Shown piece after piece: positions 53,392 through 62,799 of a DNA stretch of 64,000 bases (the first letter of the stretch is position 1; every line of letters starts with the position of its first letter). The DNA is from Flavobacteriaceae bacterium. Lineage in GTDB: Bacteria > Bacteroidota > Bacteroidia > Flavobacteriales > Flavobacteriaceae. The position numbers and the translations under genes are program-made. The notes beneath the pieces are model-generated. The model saw nothing but the letters and a program-made list of their open reading frames with translations, was not told where the DNA came from and made no database searches. The stretch covers positions 104,390 through 168,389 of the forward strand of contig JASBUG010000008.1 of the NCBI GenBank assembly GCA_030148025.1, read 5' to 3'.

Positions 53392-54360
53392 ATGGCGAGA
53401 ATTTTAACTGGCGTACAAAGTACAGGAACACCACACTTAGGTAATTTATTGGGTGCAATAATTCCTGCAATCAAAATGAGTGCAGATGTAAACAACGAGT
53501 CGTTTTTGTTTATTGCAGACATGCATTCATTAACTCAAATTAAAGATGCTGAAACCTTACGTGAGAATACTTATTCTACCGCTGCTACTTGGTTAGCTTG
53601 CGGATTAGATATCGAAAAAACAGTGTTCTATCGTCAAAGCGATGTGCCTCAAGTAACCGAGCTATCGTGGTATTTAAGTTGTTTCTTCCCATATCAACGT
53701 TTAACATTGGCCCATAGTTTTAAGGATAAGGCAGACAGACTTGAAGATGTAAATTCTGGTTTATTTACCTATCCAATGCTTATGGCTGCCGACATATTAT
53801 TGTATGATGCTAATATAGTACCTGTAGGGAAAGATCAACAACAACATTTAGAATTCACTCGTGATGTCGCTTCCCGTTTCCATGCAAAAATGGGAGACAC
53901 CTTTGTAATTCCTGAAATTAAATTACAGGAAGAAACCATGTATGTGCCTGGTACTGATGGCAGTAAAATGAGTAAAAGTAAAAATAACATCATTAATATA
54001 TTCTTACCAGACAAACAGCTACGCAAGCAGATCATGAAAATTCAAACCGATAGCACACCGCTTGAAGAACCAAAAGATTGGAGTACTTGTAATTGTTTTT
54101 CGTTATATGAATTAGTAGCTAACGAAGATCAAGTAGCGGAAATGAAGGTGAACTACGAAAAAGGAGGTTATGGTTATGGACATGCTAAACAAGCATTATA
54201 CGAGCTTATTTTAGAAAAATTTGGCACTGTTAGAGAACGTTATAATTACTTTATGAATAACAAGGAAGAAATTGATAAAGCCCTTGCTATTGGTGCTGAA
54301 AAAGCTTCGGTAATTGCTAATGATGTTTTAAAGAGAGTAAGAGCTAAAACTGGGTATTAA
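53392..54360 (+). CDS. trpS: Tryptophanyl-tRNA synthetase
   Basis: A 322-residue class I synthetase that charges tRNA-Trp. The HIGH-type motif is TGTPHLGNLLGA and the KMSKS motif is DGSKMSKSKNN. The tryptophan/adenylate site segments LYDANIVPVGKDQQQHLEFTRD and FTYPMLMAADIL are intact. It has its own promoter and stands alone. Length is normal for the bacterial form. Confidence 0.97.
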   Translation: MARILTGVQSTGTPHLGNLLGAIIPAIKMSADVNNESFLFIADMHSLTQIKDAETLRENTYSTAATWLACGLDIEKTVFYRQSDVPQVTELSWYLSCFFPYQRLTLAHSFKDKADRLEDVNSGLFTYPMLMAADILLYDANIVPVGKDQQQHLEFTRDVASRFHAKMGDTFVIPEIKLQEETMYVPGTDGSKMSKSKNNIINIFLPDKQLRKQIMKIQTDSTPLEEPKDWSTCNCFSLYELVANEDQVAEMKVNYEKGGYGYGHAKQALYELILEKFGTVRERYNYFMNNKEEIDKALAIGAEKASVIANDVLKRVRAKTGY

Positions 54361-54433
54361 ATAAATTAAAGTTTTTGATCACCAATCATAGATATTCCAG
54401 CAACAGTACTAGTGGTTATTACCTGAGTTAAGT

Positions 54434-55561
54434 CTAAATAATTTCAAACTGCTTTCCAGGAAGAGGGCGAACAATTCCTTTTAATTCCATGTTTAGCAAT
54501 AATGAAGCTACTCTATATGTAGGCATATTTGCTTTTAATGCAATGACATCTAGCAACAGCTTGCCATTGTCTTTAAGGACATTATAAACATACTTTTCGT
54601 CTGGTTCCAGCTCTACAAACAACTTTTTTTGAACACTTTTAGCTTCAGTGTTCAACTGCCAGTTTAAAATATATGGCACATCTGTAGGGTTTGATAATAA
54701 ATGTGCTCGCTGCATTTTTATAAGATTATTACAACCCACACTTTGTGAATCGGAAGTTCTTCCAGGTACCGCAAACACTTCTCGGTTATAGGAGTTTGCT
54801 ATTTCTGCTGTTACAAGGCTTCCTCCCTTTTCAGCAGATTCGATTACAATAGTGGCTTCACTAAGTCCTGCTACAATACGATTACGTTTTAAAAAGTTCT
54901 TTCTGTCAAAATCAGCATTACTCCAAAAATCAGTAAAAAAACCACCATGACGCTTAATATCATCTACATATTTTTTATGAACCTTAGGATATATTTTATC
55001 TAGCCCATGAGCTAGACATCCTATAGTTTGCAAATTATGTTTAATCGCGGCTCGTTGTGCTGTAATATCTGTTCCGTAAGCAAATCCTGAAACGATTACT
55101 GGATTATATGGCGCCAATTTTTCTACCAGCTCTTCACAAAAAGAAATGCCTTGTGTTGTTATTTTTCTTGTGCCTACAATACTTATTATGTGCTGCTCTT
55201 TAAGGTTAATGTTGCCCGACTGAAATAATAAAATAGGACCATCAATACAATGCTTTAATTTTTCAGGGTAATCATCTTCTAAAAAATACAAACAATTAAT
55301 TTGGTTAGAATTGATAAACTCTAATTCTGCCTCTGCTTCAAAAAAGTGATGCTTGTTATACAAGTCGCTTATAACTACAGTTCCAATACCATCTATCTTA
55401 AGCAAATTGCTTTGCTTTTCTTTAAAAACAGCTTCAGGACTGCCACAATGTTGAATGAGCTTTTTGGCAGTAATATCTCCAATATTTGAAACATTCTGCA
55501 ACGCTAAAGTGTAATGTAATTCTTTTTTATTCAAGTTATCTCGTTGAAAATCAACATGCAA
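54434..55561 (-). CDS. dprA: DNA-processing protein DprA
   Basis: A 375-residue protein that loads RecA on incoming single-stranded DNA during natural transformation. An N-terminal helix-hairpin-helix-like region (NVSNIGDITAKKLIQHCG) precedes the Rossmann domain with ISIVGTRKITTQG, VSGFAYGTDITAQRAA, GCLAHGLDKIYPK, FLKRNRIVAGLSEATIVIES and VPGRTSDSQSVGCNNLI. A C-terminal winged-helix domain (about 310-375) ends the protein. It is divergent from the HU/SPOR gene. Other competence genes are not in the window. Confidence 0.95.
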   Translation of the reverse strand: MHVDFQRDNLNKKELHYTLALQNVSNIGDITAKKLIQHCGSPEAVFKEKQSNLLKIDGIGTVVISDLYNKHHFFEAEAELEFINSNQINCLYFLEDDYPEKLKHCIDGPILLFQSGNINLKEQHIISIVGTRKITTQGISFCEELVEKLAPYNPVIVSGFAYGTDITAQRAAIKHNLQTIGCLAHGLDKIYPKVHKKYVDDIKRHGGFFTDFWSNADFDRKNFLKRNRIVAGLSEATIVIESAEKGGSLVTAEIANSYNREVFAVPGRTSDSQSVGCNNLIKMQRAHLLSNPTDVPYILNWQLNTEAKSVQKKLFVELEPDEKYVYNVLKDNGKLLLDVIALKANMPTYRVASLLLNMELKGIVRPLPGKQFEII

Positions 55562-55625
55562 GAAACTAAAAATTGAAGTGTTAATAAATAGTTATGTCCA
55601 TTTTTTTTCAAGAATTAAAAATTTT

Positions 55626-55633
55626 TAACTTTG
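55626..55633 (+). promoter_or_regulatory. minus-7 box (TAACTTTG) setting the HU/SPOR gene start
   Basis: An exact TAnnTTTG match that lies between the in-frame codons 55594 and 55639. Transcription would start close to ATG 55639, so the transcript may be nearly leaderless. Confidence 0.55.
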
Positions 55634-55638
55634 TTTAT

Positions 55639-56577
55639 ATGCAATTAGAGACTTACATCAGTGATTTATTATATAGGTATGAATGTGTTATTATTCCTGA
55701 GTTTGGAGCGTTTTTAACTCGTGCAGTTTCAGCTAAAGTTGAGGCATCAACCAACACCTTCTATCCTCCTAAAAAAGTACTTTCATTTAACGAACAGCTA
55801 AAGAATAATGATGGCCTTCTAGCGAGTTATATAGCTGAGGTTGAAAAAATACCTTACGAAGTCGCTAATAAAAAAATTGCTAAAAAAACGAAAGCTTTAA
55901 AGTCTTATTTAGCTCAAGGGGAAACCTTATCGTTTAAAAATATTGGTGAACTCTTATTAAGTAACGAAGGCAAAATGGTGTTTGAACCATCATATCATTT
56001 AAATTACTTAACAGATGCTTTTGGTTTAACGCAATTTGTATCTCCAGATATTACAAGAGAAGTTTATAAAGAGCAAGTTGAAGATCTGGAAAAAGTAGCA
56101 CCGCTAACAATCACAACCGAAAAACGTAAAGCACGACCTTATTTGCGTTATGCCGCCATAGCAGTTATTGCTTTAACATTAGGTGGTTGGGGAGCTTCTA
56201 GCTATTACTTAAACCAAATTGAGACACATAACCAAATTGCACAGGAAGAAGCTACTGAGCAAATGGAAAACAGAATTCAGGAAGCAACTTTTATCATTGA
56301 TAATCCGCTACCAGCTGTTACACTTAATGTTGCTAAACAAAGTGGTAATTTTCATATTGTTGCTGGTGCTTTTAGAGTGGAGCAAAACTGTAATACTAAA
56401 TTAAAAGAACTACAGGAGTTAGGTTATAATGCTCGTAAAATAGGTACTAATAAATATGGCTTACACCAGGTAGTTTACTCTAGTTATGATACGCGAGCTG
56501 AAGCACAAAGTGCCTTATATCAAATTCGTAAAGATCACGATAAAGATGCGTGGTTATTAGCTCAAAAACTTAATTAA
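55639..56577 (+). CDS. HU/CCDC81-like and SPOR domain membrane protein
   Basis: About 312 residues from ATG 55639; the longer frame from 55594 would include the promoter. The N-terminal 145 residues match the bacterial HU-CCDC81 pair (YISDLLYRYECVIIPEFGAF, TLSFKNIGELLLSNEGKMVFEP). Then comes a helix (LRYAAIAVIALTLGGWGASSYYL), a short acidic linker and a C-terminal SPOR domain (about 235-312: FHIVAGAFRVEQNCNTKLKE) that binds denuded peptidoglycan strands. The layout suggests a cell-division or envelope protein with a cytoplasmic HU-like part. Confidence 0.85.
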   Translation: MQLETYISDLLYRYECVIIPEFGAFLTRAVSAKVEASTNTFYPPKKVLSFNEQLKNNDGLLASYIAEVEKIPYEVANKKIAKKTKALKSYLAQGETLSFKNIGELLLSNEGKMVFEPSYHLNYLTDAFGLTQFVSPDITREVYKEQVEDLEKVAPLTITTEKRKARPYLRYAAIAVIALTLGGWGASSYYLNQIETHNQIAQEEATEQMENRIQEATFIIDNPLPAVTLNVAKQSGNFHIVAGAFRVEQNCNTKLKELQELGYNARKIGTNKYGLHQVVYSSYDTRAEAQSALYQIRKDHDKDAWLLAQKLN

Positions 56578-56606
56578 TTTTTCTTCTTTAGTTTTTAAAA
56601 GCACCT

Positions 56607-56614
56607 TACCTTTG
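56607..56614 (+). promoter_or_regulatory. minus-7 box (TACCTTTG) for thioesterase gene
   Basis: An exact TAnnTTTG match ending one base before ATG 56616, so the true start is the in-frame ATG 56634. Confidence 0.6.
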
Positions 56615-56633
56615 CATGCAAATCAAACGTGCA

Positions 56634-57149
56634 ATGGAAAAGAAACATCCAAACGACTCTAAAACGGTTATGACAGACTTGGTATTACCAAGTGAAACCA
56701 ACCCATTAAACAACTTATTTGGTGGTGAATTATTAGCAAGAATGGATCGAGCGGCTAGTATTGCTGCCAGACGTCATTCTAGACGGATTGTTGTGACTGC
56801 TTCAGTAAATCATGTGGCTTTTAAACATCCTGTCCCTCTTGGTAGTGTTGTAACAGTAGAGGCTAAAGTTTCCAGAGCATTTAGATCGTCTATGGAAGTG
56901 TATTTAGATGTTTGGATCGATGACAGAGAATCGGGTGAACGCACAAAAGCCAATGAAGCTATCTACACCTTTGTAGCAGTAGATGAAACAGGGAGACCAG
57001 TTAAAATTCCTGAAATTGTTCCAGAAACCAAAGAAGAACAATTTCGTTTTGACGGTGCTTTGAGACGTAAGCAATTAAGTCTTGTTATTGCTGGAAAAAT
57101 GAAACCTGACGATGCAACCGAATTAAAAGCTTTGTTTTATAAAGATTAA
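56634..57149 (+). CDS. Acyl-CoA thioesterase (hotdog fold, YciA/ACOT type)
   Basis: About 171 residues from ATG 56634. The hotdog signature is ETNPLNNLFGGELLARMDRA, with the catalytic Asp/Asn set in NPLNNLFGG and VNHVAFKHPVPLGSVV. It hydrolyses medium- to long-chain acyl-CoA in the cytoplasm. The N-terminal segment (KKHPNDSKTVMTDLVLPS) is family-like. It stands alone with its own promoter, 44 bases from a small lipoprotein gene. Confidence 0.92.
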   Translation: MEKKHPNDSKTVMTDLVLPSETNPLNNLFGGELLARMDRAASIAARRHSRRIVVTASVNHVAFKHPVPLGSVVTVEAKVSRAFRSSMEVYLDVWIDDRESGERTKANEAIYTFVAVDETGRPVKIPEIVPETKEEQFRFDGALRRKQLSLVIAGKMKPDDATELKALFYKD

Positions 57150-57193
57150 ACCTTTTTAACGCATTAGGGTCTTATAGTAAAAACCTAAATACT

Positions 57194-57406
57194 ATGAGAA
57201 CCTTATTAATTATTGTTGGATTTATACTTACGCTTTCTTTTACTTCATGCGCAAGACGTGTGGTTGTAAAAACACCTAATACTACTGTAGTTCGAGTAGC
57301 GCCTAAACATCATAAAATTGTAGTGGTTAAAGGAAAACGTTATTATTACTGGAATGGCAGACATTACCGTAAAACCCGAAAAGGCTATGTGTTTGTAAAA
57401 GTATAA
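57194..57406 (+). CDS. Small basic lipoprotein of unknown function
   Basis: A 70-residue protein with a lipoprotein signal (TLLIIVGFILTLSFTSC, Cys 20). The mature 50 residues are strongly basic and aromatic (HHKIVVVKGKRYYYWNGRHY, then RKTRKGYVFVKV). They resemble the small DUF6515-like proteins often seen in Bacteroidota, though this was judged by eye. It probably sits in the outer membrane facing the periplasm. It converges with the EnvC-like gene, with three bases between their stops. Confidence 0.75.
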   Translation: MRTLLIIVGFILTLSFTSCARRVVVKTPNTTVVRVAPKHHKIVVVKGKRYYYWNGRHYRKTRKGYVFVKV

Positions 57407-57409
57407 GAT

Positions 57410-58642
57410 TTAAAGCTTATTTATCCAATAGGCTGGATTAAGTTTCTGGAGCCCTTTCCACACACCAAAATCAAGAGTTGCTTCACCAGTTATTCTGCTT
57501 GTTCTAACAATTCCAATATCTTGTTTGGTTGATACTTTATCTCCTTTTTTTACATAAATAGTTGAAAGGTTTTTGTAAACAGTGAAGTAATTACCGTGCT
57601 GAATCAACACAACTTTATTTCCATTTTTAAGTATCATTATTTCACTAACAACACCTTCAAAAACTGCTCTGGCTTTAGCTCCAATATTTGTAGCTATACG
57701 AACACCATTACTTTTAATATCTACAGTTCTATCTATAGGTGATGGCTTTGTGCCATAACGTACTTTTACCAACCCGTTTTGTACTGGCCAGGGCAATCTT
57801 CCTTTATTAGATACAAAATTTTTAGCTAAATTCTTTTCTTCAGGGGTCATGGCATAAGTTGTAGATTTGGTAGACTTTCCTGCTCTTTTGTTTGATTTTG
57901 CTATAGCTTCACGAATTAACCTTGCAATTTCACGATCAATTCTATCTACTTCTTGCTGGCGTGTTTTAATTTGGGCTGTATGCTTACTTAAGTCTTTAGA
58001 AATTGATGATTTAAGAGCTTCAAACTCCTTTAATTCCTTATCTAATTTAGCATTGGCAATCCTATTATTTTCAACCAGTTTTTGTTTTTCTTGTTTTTTC
58101 GCCTGAAGTTCTATGTTGAGTTTCTGAAGCTTTTCGGTCTGTAGTTTTATTTCTTCGCTTTGCTTTTTCTGGTAGTTAGCATATTGCTTTATATACTGTA
58201 GTCGTTTATAAGCCTGTTGAAAATTTGAGGATGATAACAAGAACATCACCTTACTTTCTTCAGATCTGCTCTTGTATGATTTCACAATCATCGCTGCATA
58301 TTCTTCCTTAAGTACTTTTAACCGGTTTCGTAAATTGGTAATTTCCTTTTGGTTATTATTTATTTCTCGAGTTAATAAATTAGCCTGCTGATTGGTAATT
58401 TTAATAAGATTTTGACGTACTCCTATTTTAAAATCAAGATTTTCAATATTAGACAATACAGAACGTTGTTCTTTTTTACCCTGAAAAACTAAACGCTCTA
58501 ATTGTTTAATTTGTCGTAAGTACTCCTGTTTTTTTTCTTCAAGCTGCTGTTGTTTTTTACTTTGTGATATCGCGGTTGACGAGATCAATAATGCAAAAAA
58601 TAATATGAAAAGTTTATATGGTTGTAGGTAGCGTTCTATCAT
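57410..58642 (-). CDS. EnvC-like murein hydrolase activator, degenerate M23 domain
   Basis: A 410-residue exported protein. A signal peptide is followed by a long coiled coil (about 28-260, rich in Lys, Gln and Glu) and a C-terminal LytM/M23 domain (about 295-410). The zinc ligands of active M23 enzymes are missing: SNGVRIATNIGAKARAVFEG lacks the first His, YKNLST replaces YxHL, and TLDFGVWKG replaces HLHFEV. As in EnvC and NlpD, it should activate an amidase and not cut murein itself. It overlaps the DUF4292 gene by 4 bases. Confidence 0.9.
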   Translation of the reverse strand: MIERYLQPYKLFILFFALLISSTAISQSKKQQQLEEKKQEYLRQIKQLERLVFQGKKEQRSVLSNIENLDFKIGVRQNLIKITNQQANLLTREINNNQKEITNLRNRLKVLKEEYAAMIVKSYKSRSEESKVMFLLSSSNFQQAYKRLQYIKQYANYQKKQSEEIKLQTEKLQKLNIELQAKKQEKQKLVENNRIANAKLDKELKEFEALKSSISKDLSKHTAQIKTRQQEVDRIDREIARLIREAIAKSNKRAGKSTKSTTYAMTPEEKNLAKNFVSNKGRLPWPVQNGLVKVRYGTKPSPIDRTVDIKSNGVRIATNIGAKARAVFEGVVSEIMILKNGNKVVLIQHGNYFTVYKNLSTIYVKKGDKVSTKQDIGIVRTSRITGEATLDFGVWKGLQKLNPAYWINKL

Positions 58643-59412
58643 TTAATAACAATTTCATCAAAACCTGATGGAATTCGAAACGGAAATCTTAGGTCAGAAT
58701 CTAAAGAAATAGATTTAAACTCCATATTAATAGTAGTTTCTAAGTTACCTTCTAAAGCCACAACACTAATTTTTTGAGGTAAGACCTGCTTATTTATTTC
58801 CTGGTAATTTTTATAATCTATCTGGAGGAATCTTCTTTTTAGGTTTTGCGAAATTTGCTGCGAATCCATCTTAAAATGTGTTGGGTTCAACAATAAAAAG
58901 ACTTCTAATAATTCACTTTGTCTTTTTGGTTGTAGCATATACGATTTTTCATGAACACTCGATTTGTAATTTCCTTCTTCTAAATTAAACAGTGCTTCTC
59001 CTAATAATAAGTTTTGAACTTTTTCAAAATCAAGATCTGTCCCCAAAAGATCGCTTATAAGCGAGAAATCTCCATCGAAGTAGGTATTGTCAAGTTTGTT
59101 GTAAAAACTCACCTTAGAAGGTGTTATTTTGGCTCTTACAATGCCTAAGGTAGCACTTAACCAAATCGTTTTATCCTTTTCCATTCGTAAGTTTATAGAA
59201 TGGGTTTGCGATTGGTCTCCTTGTACATACTCTACTTTAACACGTGATTGCAAGGTTTTAAATTTAGCCTCATTCTTAGCGTGTTCATTTATAATTTGCT
59301 TAGAAGATAGTCGCTTATTCAAATCGCCAGATCCAGAAACACCTTTGGTCGATTTACAACCAAACGCTATTAATAAGACTATTAAGGATACTATTTTTAA
59401 TGTTCTTTTCAT
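58639..59412 (-). CDS. DUF4292 lipoprotein
   Basis: A 257-residue lipoprotein with the lipobox LIAFGCKSTKG (Cys 19). The body shows the DUF4292 pattern (TLQSRVKVEYVQGDQSQTHS, INLRMEKDKTIWLSATLGI and a final SLDSDLRFPFRIPSGF). The fold is LolA/LolB-like by family, hinting at lipid handling in the outer membrane; this is not proven. It lies between the TPR and EnvC-like genes with 4-base overlaps on both sides, a conserved flavobacterial order. Confidence 0.88.
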   Translation of the reverse strand: MKRTLKIVSLIVLLIAFGCKSTKGVSGSGDLNKRLSSKQIINEHAKNEAKFKTLQSRVKVEYVQGDQSQTHSINLRMEKDKTIWLSATLGIVRAKITPSKVSFYNKLDNTYFDGDFSLISDLLGTDLDFEKVQNLLLGEALFNLEEGNYKSSVHEKSYMLQPKRQSELLEVFLLLNPTHFKMDSQQISQNLKRRFLQIDYKNYQEINKQVLPQKISVVALEGNLETTINMEFKSISLDSDLRFPFRIPSGFDEIVIK

Positions 59413-60773
59413 TGTTGCTTTAATATATCTTCCGCTTTTTTAGCAAACGCTTTAGATTTATTAATATTATTTGTCATTCTGTATGCCGTACTTAATTGTT
59501 TGTAAAAATCAACCTCCATTTGAGGGTTGTCTATTACAAAATCTACCCCAATCTCAAGAGTATCTATGGCATCTTTAGGACGATTCAAATGGTTAAATGC
59601 TACACCATTTGCCAAATAAATTATTGGTTGTGATGGAAATAGGTCTAAAGCAGCTTCTGTTATTTCAACCACACGATCGTATTTTTTGGCATCGATTTCG
59701 AGTAAAATCAAGTTTTTAATGACTTCGAAATTTTCAGATTCTTTCTCATAAGCCTTAGCATAGTGCTCTAAAGCCAGAGCCTTCTCTCCTTTTTGCAAAT
59801 AGTATTGCCCAAGTTCGGCATGCGATTTACCGCTTTCACTATCGGATGCTAAAGTTGTTATTTCCACCAAATCTTTTTCATACTCAGGATGAATCTTTAC
59901 AAAATTTATAAAGTCGTTTAACACCTTAACTTTTGCATCAGGCTTTATTTTTATACTTGTTAATACCACTTTCATTGACGCCATTGCTTCTTTTGGCTTG
60001 TTATCATCCAAATAGAATTTATAGAGTGCCAAATGAACTAAATGGGATGAGGGAATACGCTTTAAAAGCTTTTCGGCAGTTTCAAAAGCTTTTTTCTTTT
60101 TTCCAAGTTCGCTATAACGATATATTAGTTTTAAGTAATACGATTCATTATCTGGATTATTAGCGACACGTTCTTCAAGGTTTTCAATGCGGTCTTTATT
60201 TCCGCCAGTAGCGTTATATATTTTGTTACGCATCGCGTCACGAGACTTTGAAACACCATAATTTGTATCTAATTCGTCAAGTACCTTTAAAGCGGCTTTA
60301 TATTTCTTATTTCTTAAGTACAAGGCAGCTAGGTCTTCTTTATAATCTGGGTGAAACTTAACTAATTGCTTTACCGTCTTTAATGCTTTATCAAAGTCGT
60401 TAGTTTGGTAATAAACACCATATAGCTCGTCTAAATACCACTCATTATCCGGAGCTTTAGAGATTGCTTTTTTTAAAGCATCCTCAGCAGCGCCAAAATT
60501 TTTAAGTTGCACATAATTTTTACCCAATTCGAAGTAGAGAACCGATTTAGAATCGTCCAGTTCTATGCATTTCATTAAAGCTTTAATTGAGCGATCGTAG
60601 TTTTCTATGCCCTTTTGCTTGAGGGCCTCGAAAAAGTGTTCCTGAAATTTATCTTCAACATTGCCAAGATCATCATCTGGTGTTTTATTGAAATCTACTT
60701 GAGCCACAAGCACATTAGGAACTAAACAAATTCCTAAAACAAACAGTAGTATTTGTGCTCTTATCTTTTTCAT
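59409..60773 (-). CDS. Exported TPR-repeat protein
   Basis: A 454-residue protein with a signal peptide (AQILLFVLGICLVPNVLVAQ) and about ten tetratricopeptide repeats across 45-450 (for example ESYYLKLIYRYSELGKKKKA, HAELGQYYLQKGEKALALEH and PIIYLANGVAFNHLNRPKDA). Such helical repeats join protein complexes. It is the middle gene of the flippase-dut-TPR-DUF4292-EnvC operon and likely acts in the periplasm with the last two. No enzymatic motif is seen. Confidence 0.88.
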   Translation of the reverse strand: MKKIRAQILLFVLGICLVPNVLVAQVDFNKTPDDDLGNVEDKFQEHFFEALKQKGIENYDRSIKALMKCIELDDSKSVLYFELGKNYVQLKNFGAAEDALKKAISKAPDNEWYLDELYGVYYQTNDFDKALKTVKQLVKFHPDYKEDLAALYLRNKKYKAALKVLDELDTNYGVSKSRDAMRNKIYNATGGNKDRIENLEERVANNPDNESYYLKLIYRYSELGKKKKAFETAEKLLKRIPSSHLVHLALYKFYLDDNKPKEAMASMKVVLTSIKIKPDAKVKVLNDFINFVKIHPEYEKDLVEITTLASDSESGKSHAELGQYYLQKGEKALALEHYAKAYEKESENFEVIKNLILLEIDAKKYDRVVEITEAALDLFPSQPIIYLANGVAFNHLNRPKDAIDTLEIGVDFVIDNPQMEVDFYKQLSTAYRMTNNINKSKAFAKKAEDILKQQ

Positions 60774-60842
60774 ATTGCCTCTAAATTACACATTTTACGA
60801 GCTTAACAAGTTGTATTAAGTGGTTTTTAACAGAAATAGAGC

Positions 60843-61277
60843 TTATTTAGTACCCGTACTTCCAAAGCCTCCTGCACCTCTTTCTGTAGTCGACAGTGTT
60901 TCTACCTGAAGCCATTCAGCACGTTCGTGCTTTGCTATTACTAATTGGGCTACACGTTCGCCGTTTTCTATTACAAACTCGTCATTAGATAAATTCACAA
61001 GAATCACGCCAATTTCACCTCTGTAATCGGCGTCAACAGTTCCTGGAGCGTTTAAAACGGTAATTCCTTTTTTTGCTGCCAAACCACTTCGTGGACGTAC
61101 TTGAGCTTCATAACCAATTGGAAGTTCTATGAATAAACCTGTTTTTATAATAGTCCGCTCTAAGGGTTTTAGCGTTATGGGAGTTTCAATATTTGCTCTT
61201 AAGTCCATTCCTGCAGACGCTATGGTTTCGTAATGAGGTAAAGCATGCGCTGACTTGTTGATAATTTTTATAGTCAT
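60843..61277 (-). CDS. dut: dUTP diphosphatase
   Basis: A 144-residue trimeric dUTPase that turns dUTP into dUMP and pyrophosphate, keeping uracil out of DNA. All five motifs are visible: [51 protein letters not shown] and the C-terminal [13 protein letters not shown]. The start follows directly after the flippase stop, with no base between. It is soluble and of usual length. Confidence 0.96.
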   Translation of the reverse strand: MTIKIINKSAHALPHYETIASAGMDLRANIETPITLKPLERTIIKTGLFIELPIGYEAQVRPRSGLAAKKGITVLNAPGTVDADYRGEIGVILVNLSNDEFVIENGERVAQLVIAKHERAEWLQVETLSTTERGAGGFGSTGTK

Positions 61278-62738
61278 TTATCTTTTAAGTATTTTTTTAA
61301 TTTGAGTTTTTTCTTGGGTCCACATAAGTCCAAATAATATTGCTAACAAGGTTATTCCAACATAGTAGTTTTCTCTGAAATAATAGAATGATATAATGGA
61401 AAAAACAATTGAAATTCCTAAGTATAGCATTATCTTTTTTAGGTTATATGGTATTGGATAATATTTTCTTCCAAAATAATAAGACAAGAGCATCATAACT
61501 CCATAAGCAGCCAATGTTGCAAAAGCAGATGCTTTATAACTAAATGTTTTAATAAAAACAAAGTTAATTGCTAATGTTACTATTGCGCCGAAAACCGAAA
61601 TATAAGCACCGAATTTTGTTCTATCTGTAATTTTATACCATACGGAAAGATTATGGTAAATACCTAAGCATAAATTTGCAATAAGAATTATTGGCACTAC
61701 CCACATGGCTTCCCAATACTCTTCTCCTGTAATGATTATAGGTTTTAAGATATCTGCAAATACAACTACAGAAAGGAGTATCACTGAACCTAATGCTACA
61801 AAAAATTCGAGAATTCGAGCATAGTTTTTTTGTGGGTTTTCTTCATTAGCGTGGCTAAAAAAGAAAGGTTCTATTCCTAATCTATATGCGGTTGCAAACA
61901 GAGTCATAAATAAAGCTAACTTATAACATGCAGAGTACATACCTATATGTGTCTCTGCAATGTCTGGAGGCAACAAATAATCTAATAGTATTCTATCAAA
62001 GGTTTCATTAATCGAAAATGCTATTCCGGCAATTAGCACTGGGAAAGCATATTTAATCATTTGCTTCCATAGAGCTTTATTGAATTTATATTTAATCTTA
62101 ATATAAAACCCTAACATTAAAGCTAGAGTCACAGCACTTGCGACAAGGTTTGCAATAAAAATATAACTAATCTCAAAATTAGGCATATAGATGCTTTCAA
62201 AGAGACTGTGTTTTACTGCTAAATTTTTTAAAGCTAAAAGAAAGAATAAATTAAGCCCTAAATTGATAACAACATTCAATATTTTAATGAACGCATATCG
62301 CATTGGTCTTTGGTTCGCTCTTAACCAAGCGAAAGGGATAATAACCAGTGCATCGAGAAGAAGAATCCAAATAACTAGCTTGATATATTTAACTTCAATA
62401 TTGATGAGGTTAGAAATCTGTTCTTGTAGCAAGATCGCCAAAATGAAAAATCCCAATGAAGACACTATAAGAGATATTGTTGACGTTCCTACGACTGCTT
62501 CTTTATTGTTTTCTTTATTAAAAAATCTAAAGAAAGCTGTTTCCATTCCATAGGCTAAAATCACATTAAACAACACAAAATAAGAAAAGATAATAGATAC
62601 TTTCCCGTACTCTGCAGGAGACGACAGCACTTTAGGACTGGTATATAAGGGCACCAAAAGAAAGCTCAACATTCTTGGAAGAACTGTTGCTATACCATAA
62701 ATAAACGTTTGCTTAAAAAGTGTTTTGAGTGCGCTCAA
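61278..62738 (-). CDS. Polysaccharide flippase (Wzx/MATE-like)
   Basis: A 486-residue inner-membrane protein with twelve to fourteen helices (for example LLVPLYTSPKVLSSPAEYGK near the start and VILIANLCLGIYHNLSVWYK). It belongs to the MOP superfamily of lipid-linked oligosaccharide flippases. It probably moves an O-antigen, capsule or similar unit across the inner membrane. No glycosyltransferases lie nearby. It is the first gene of the envelope operon. Confidence 0.88.
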   Translation of the reverse strand: MSALKTLFKQTFIYGIATVLPRMLSFLLVPLYTSPKVLSSPAEYGKVSIIFSYFVLFNVILAYGMETAFFRFFNKENNKEAVVGTSTISLIVSSLGFFILAILLQEQISNLINIEVKYIKLVIWILLLDALVIIPFAWLRANQRPMRYAFIKILNVVINLGLNLFFLLALKNLAVKHSLFESIYMPNFEISYIFIANLVASAVTLALMLGFYIKIKYKFNKALWKQMIKYAFPVLIAGIAFSINETFDRILLDYLLPPDIAETHIGMYSACYKLALFMTLFATAYRLGIEPFFFSHANEENPQKNYARILEFFVALGSVILLSVVVFADILKPIIITGEEYWEAMWVVPIILIANLCLGIYHNLSVWYKITDRTKFGAYISVFGAIVTLAINFVFIKTFSYKASAFATLAAYGVMMLLSYYFGRKYYPIPYNLKKIMLYLGISIVFSIISFYYFRENYYVGITLLAILFGLMWTQEKTQIKKILKR

Positions 62739-62799
62739 GATGGGATGTTTATCTGGCTAAAAATACACTATTCATAGCCATTATGCAACCACCTTGCTT

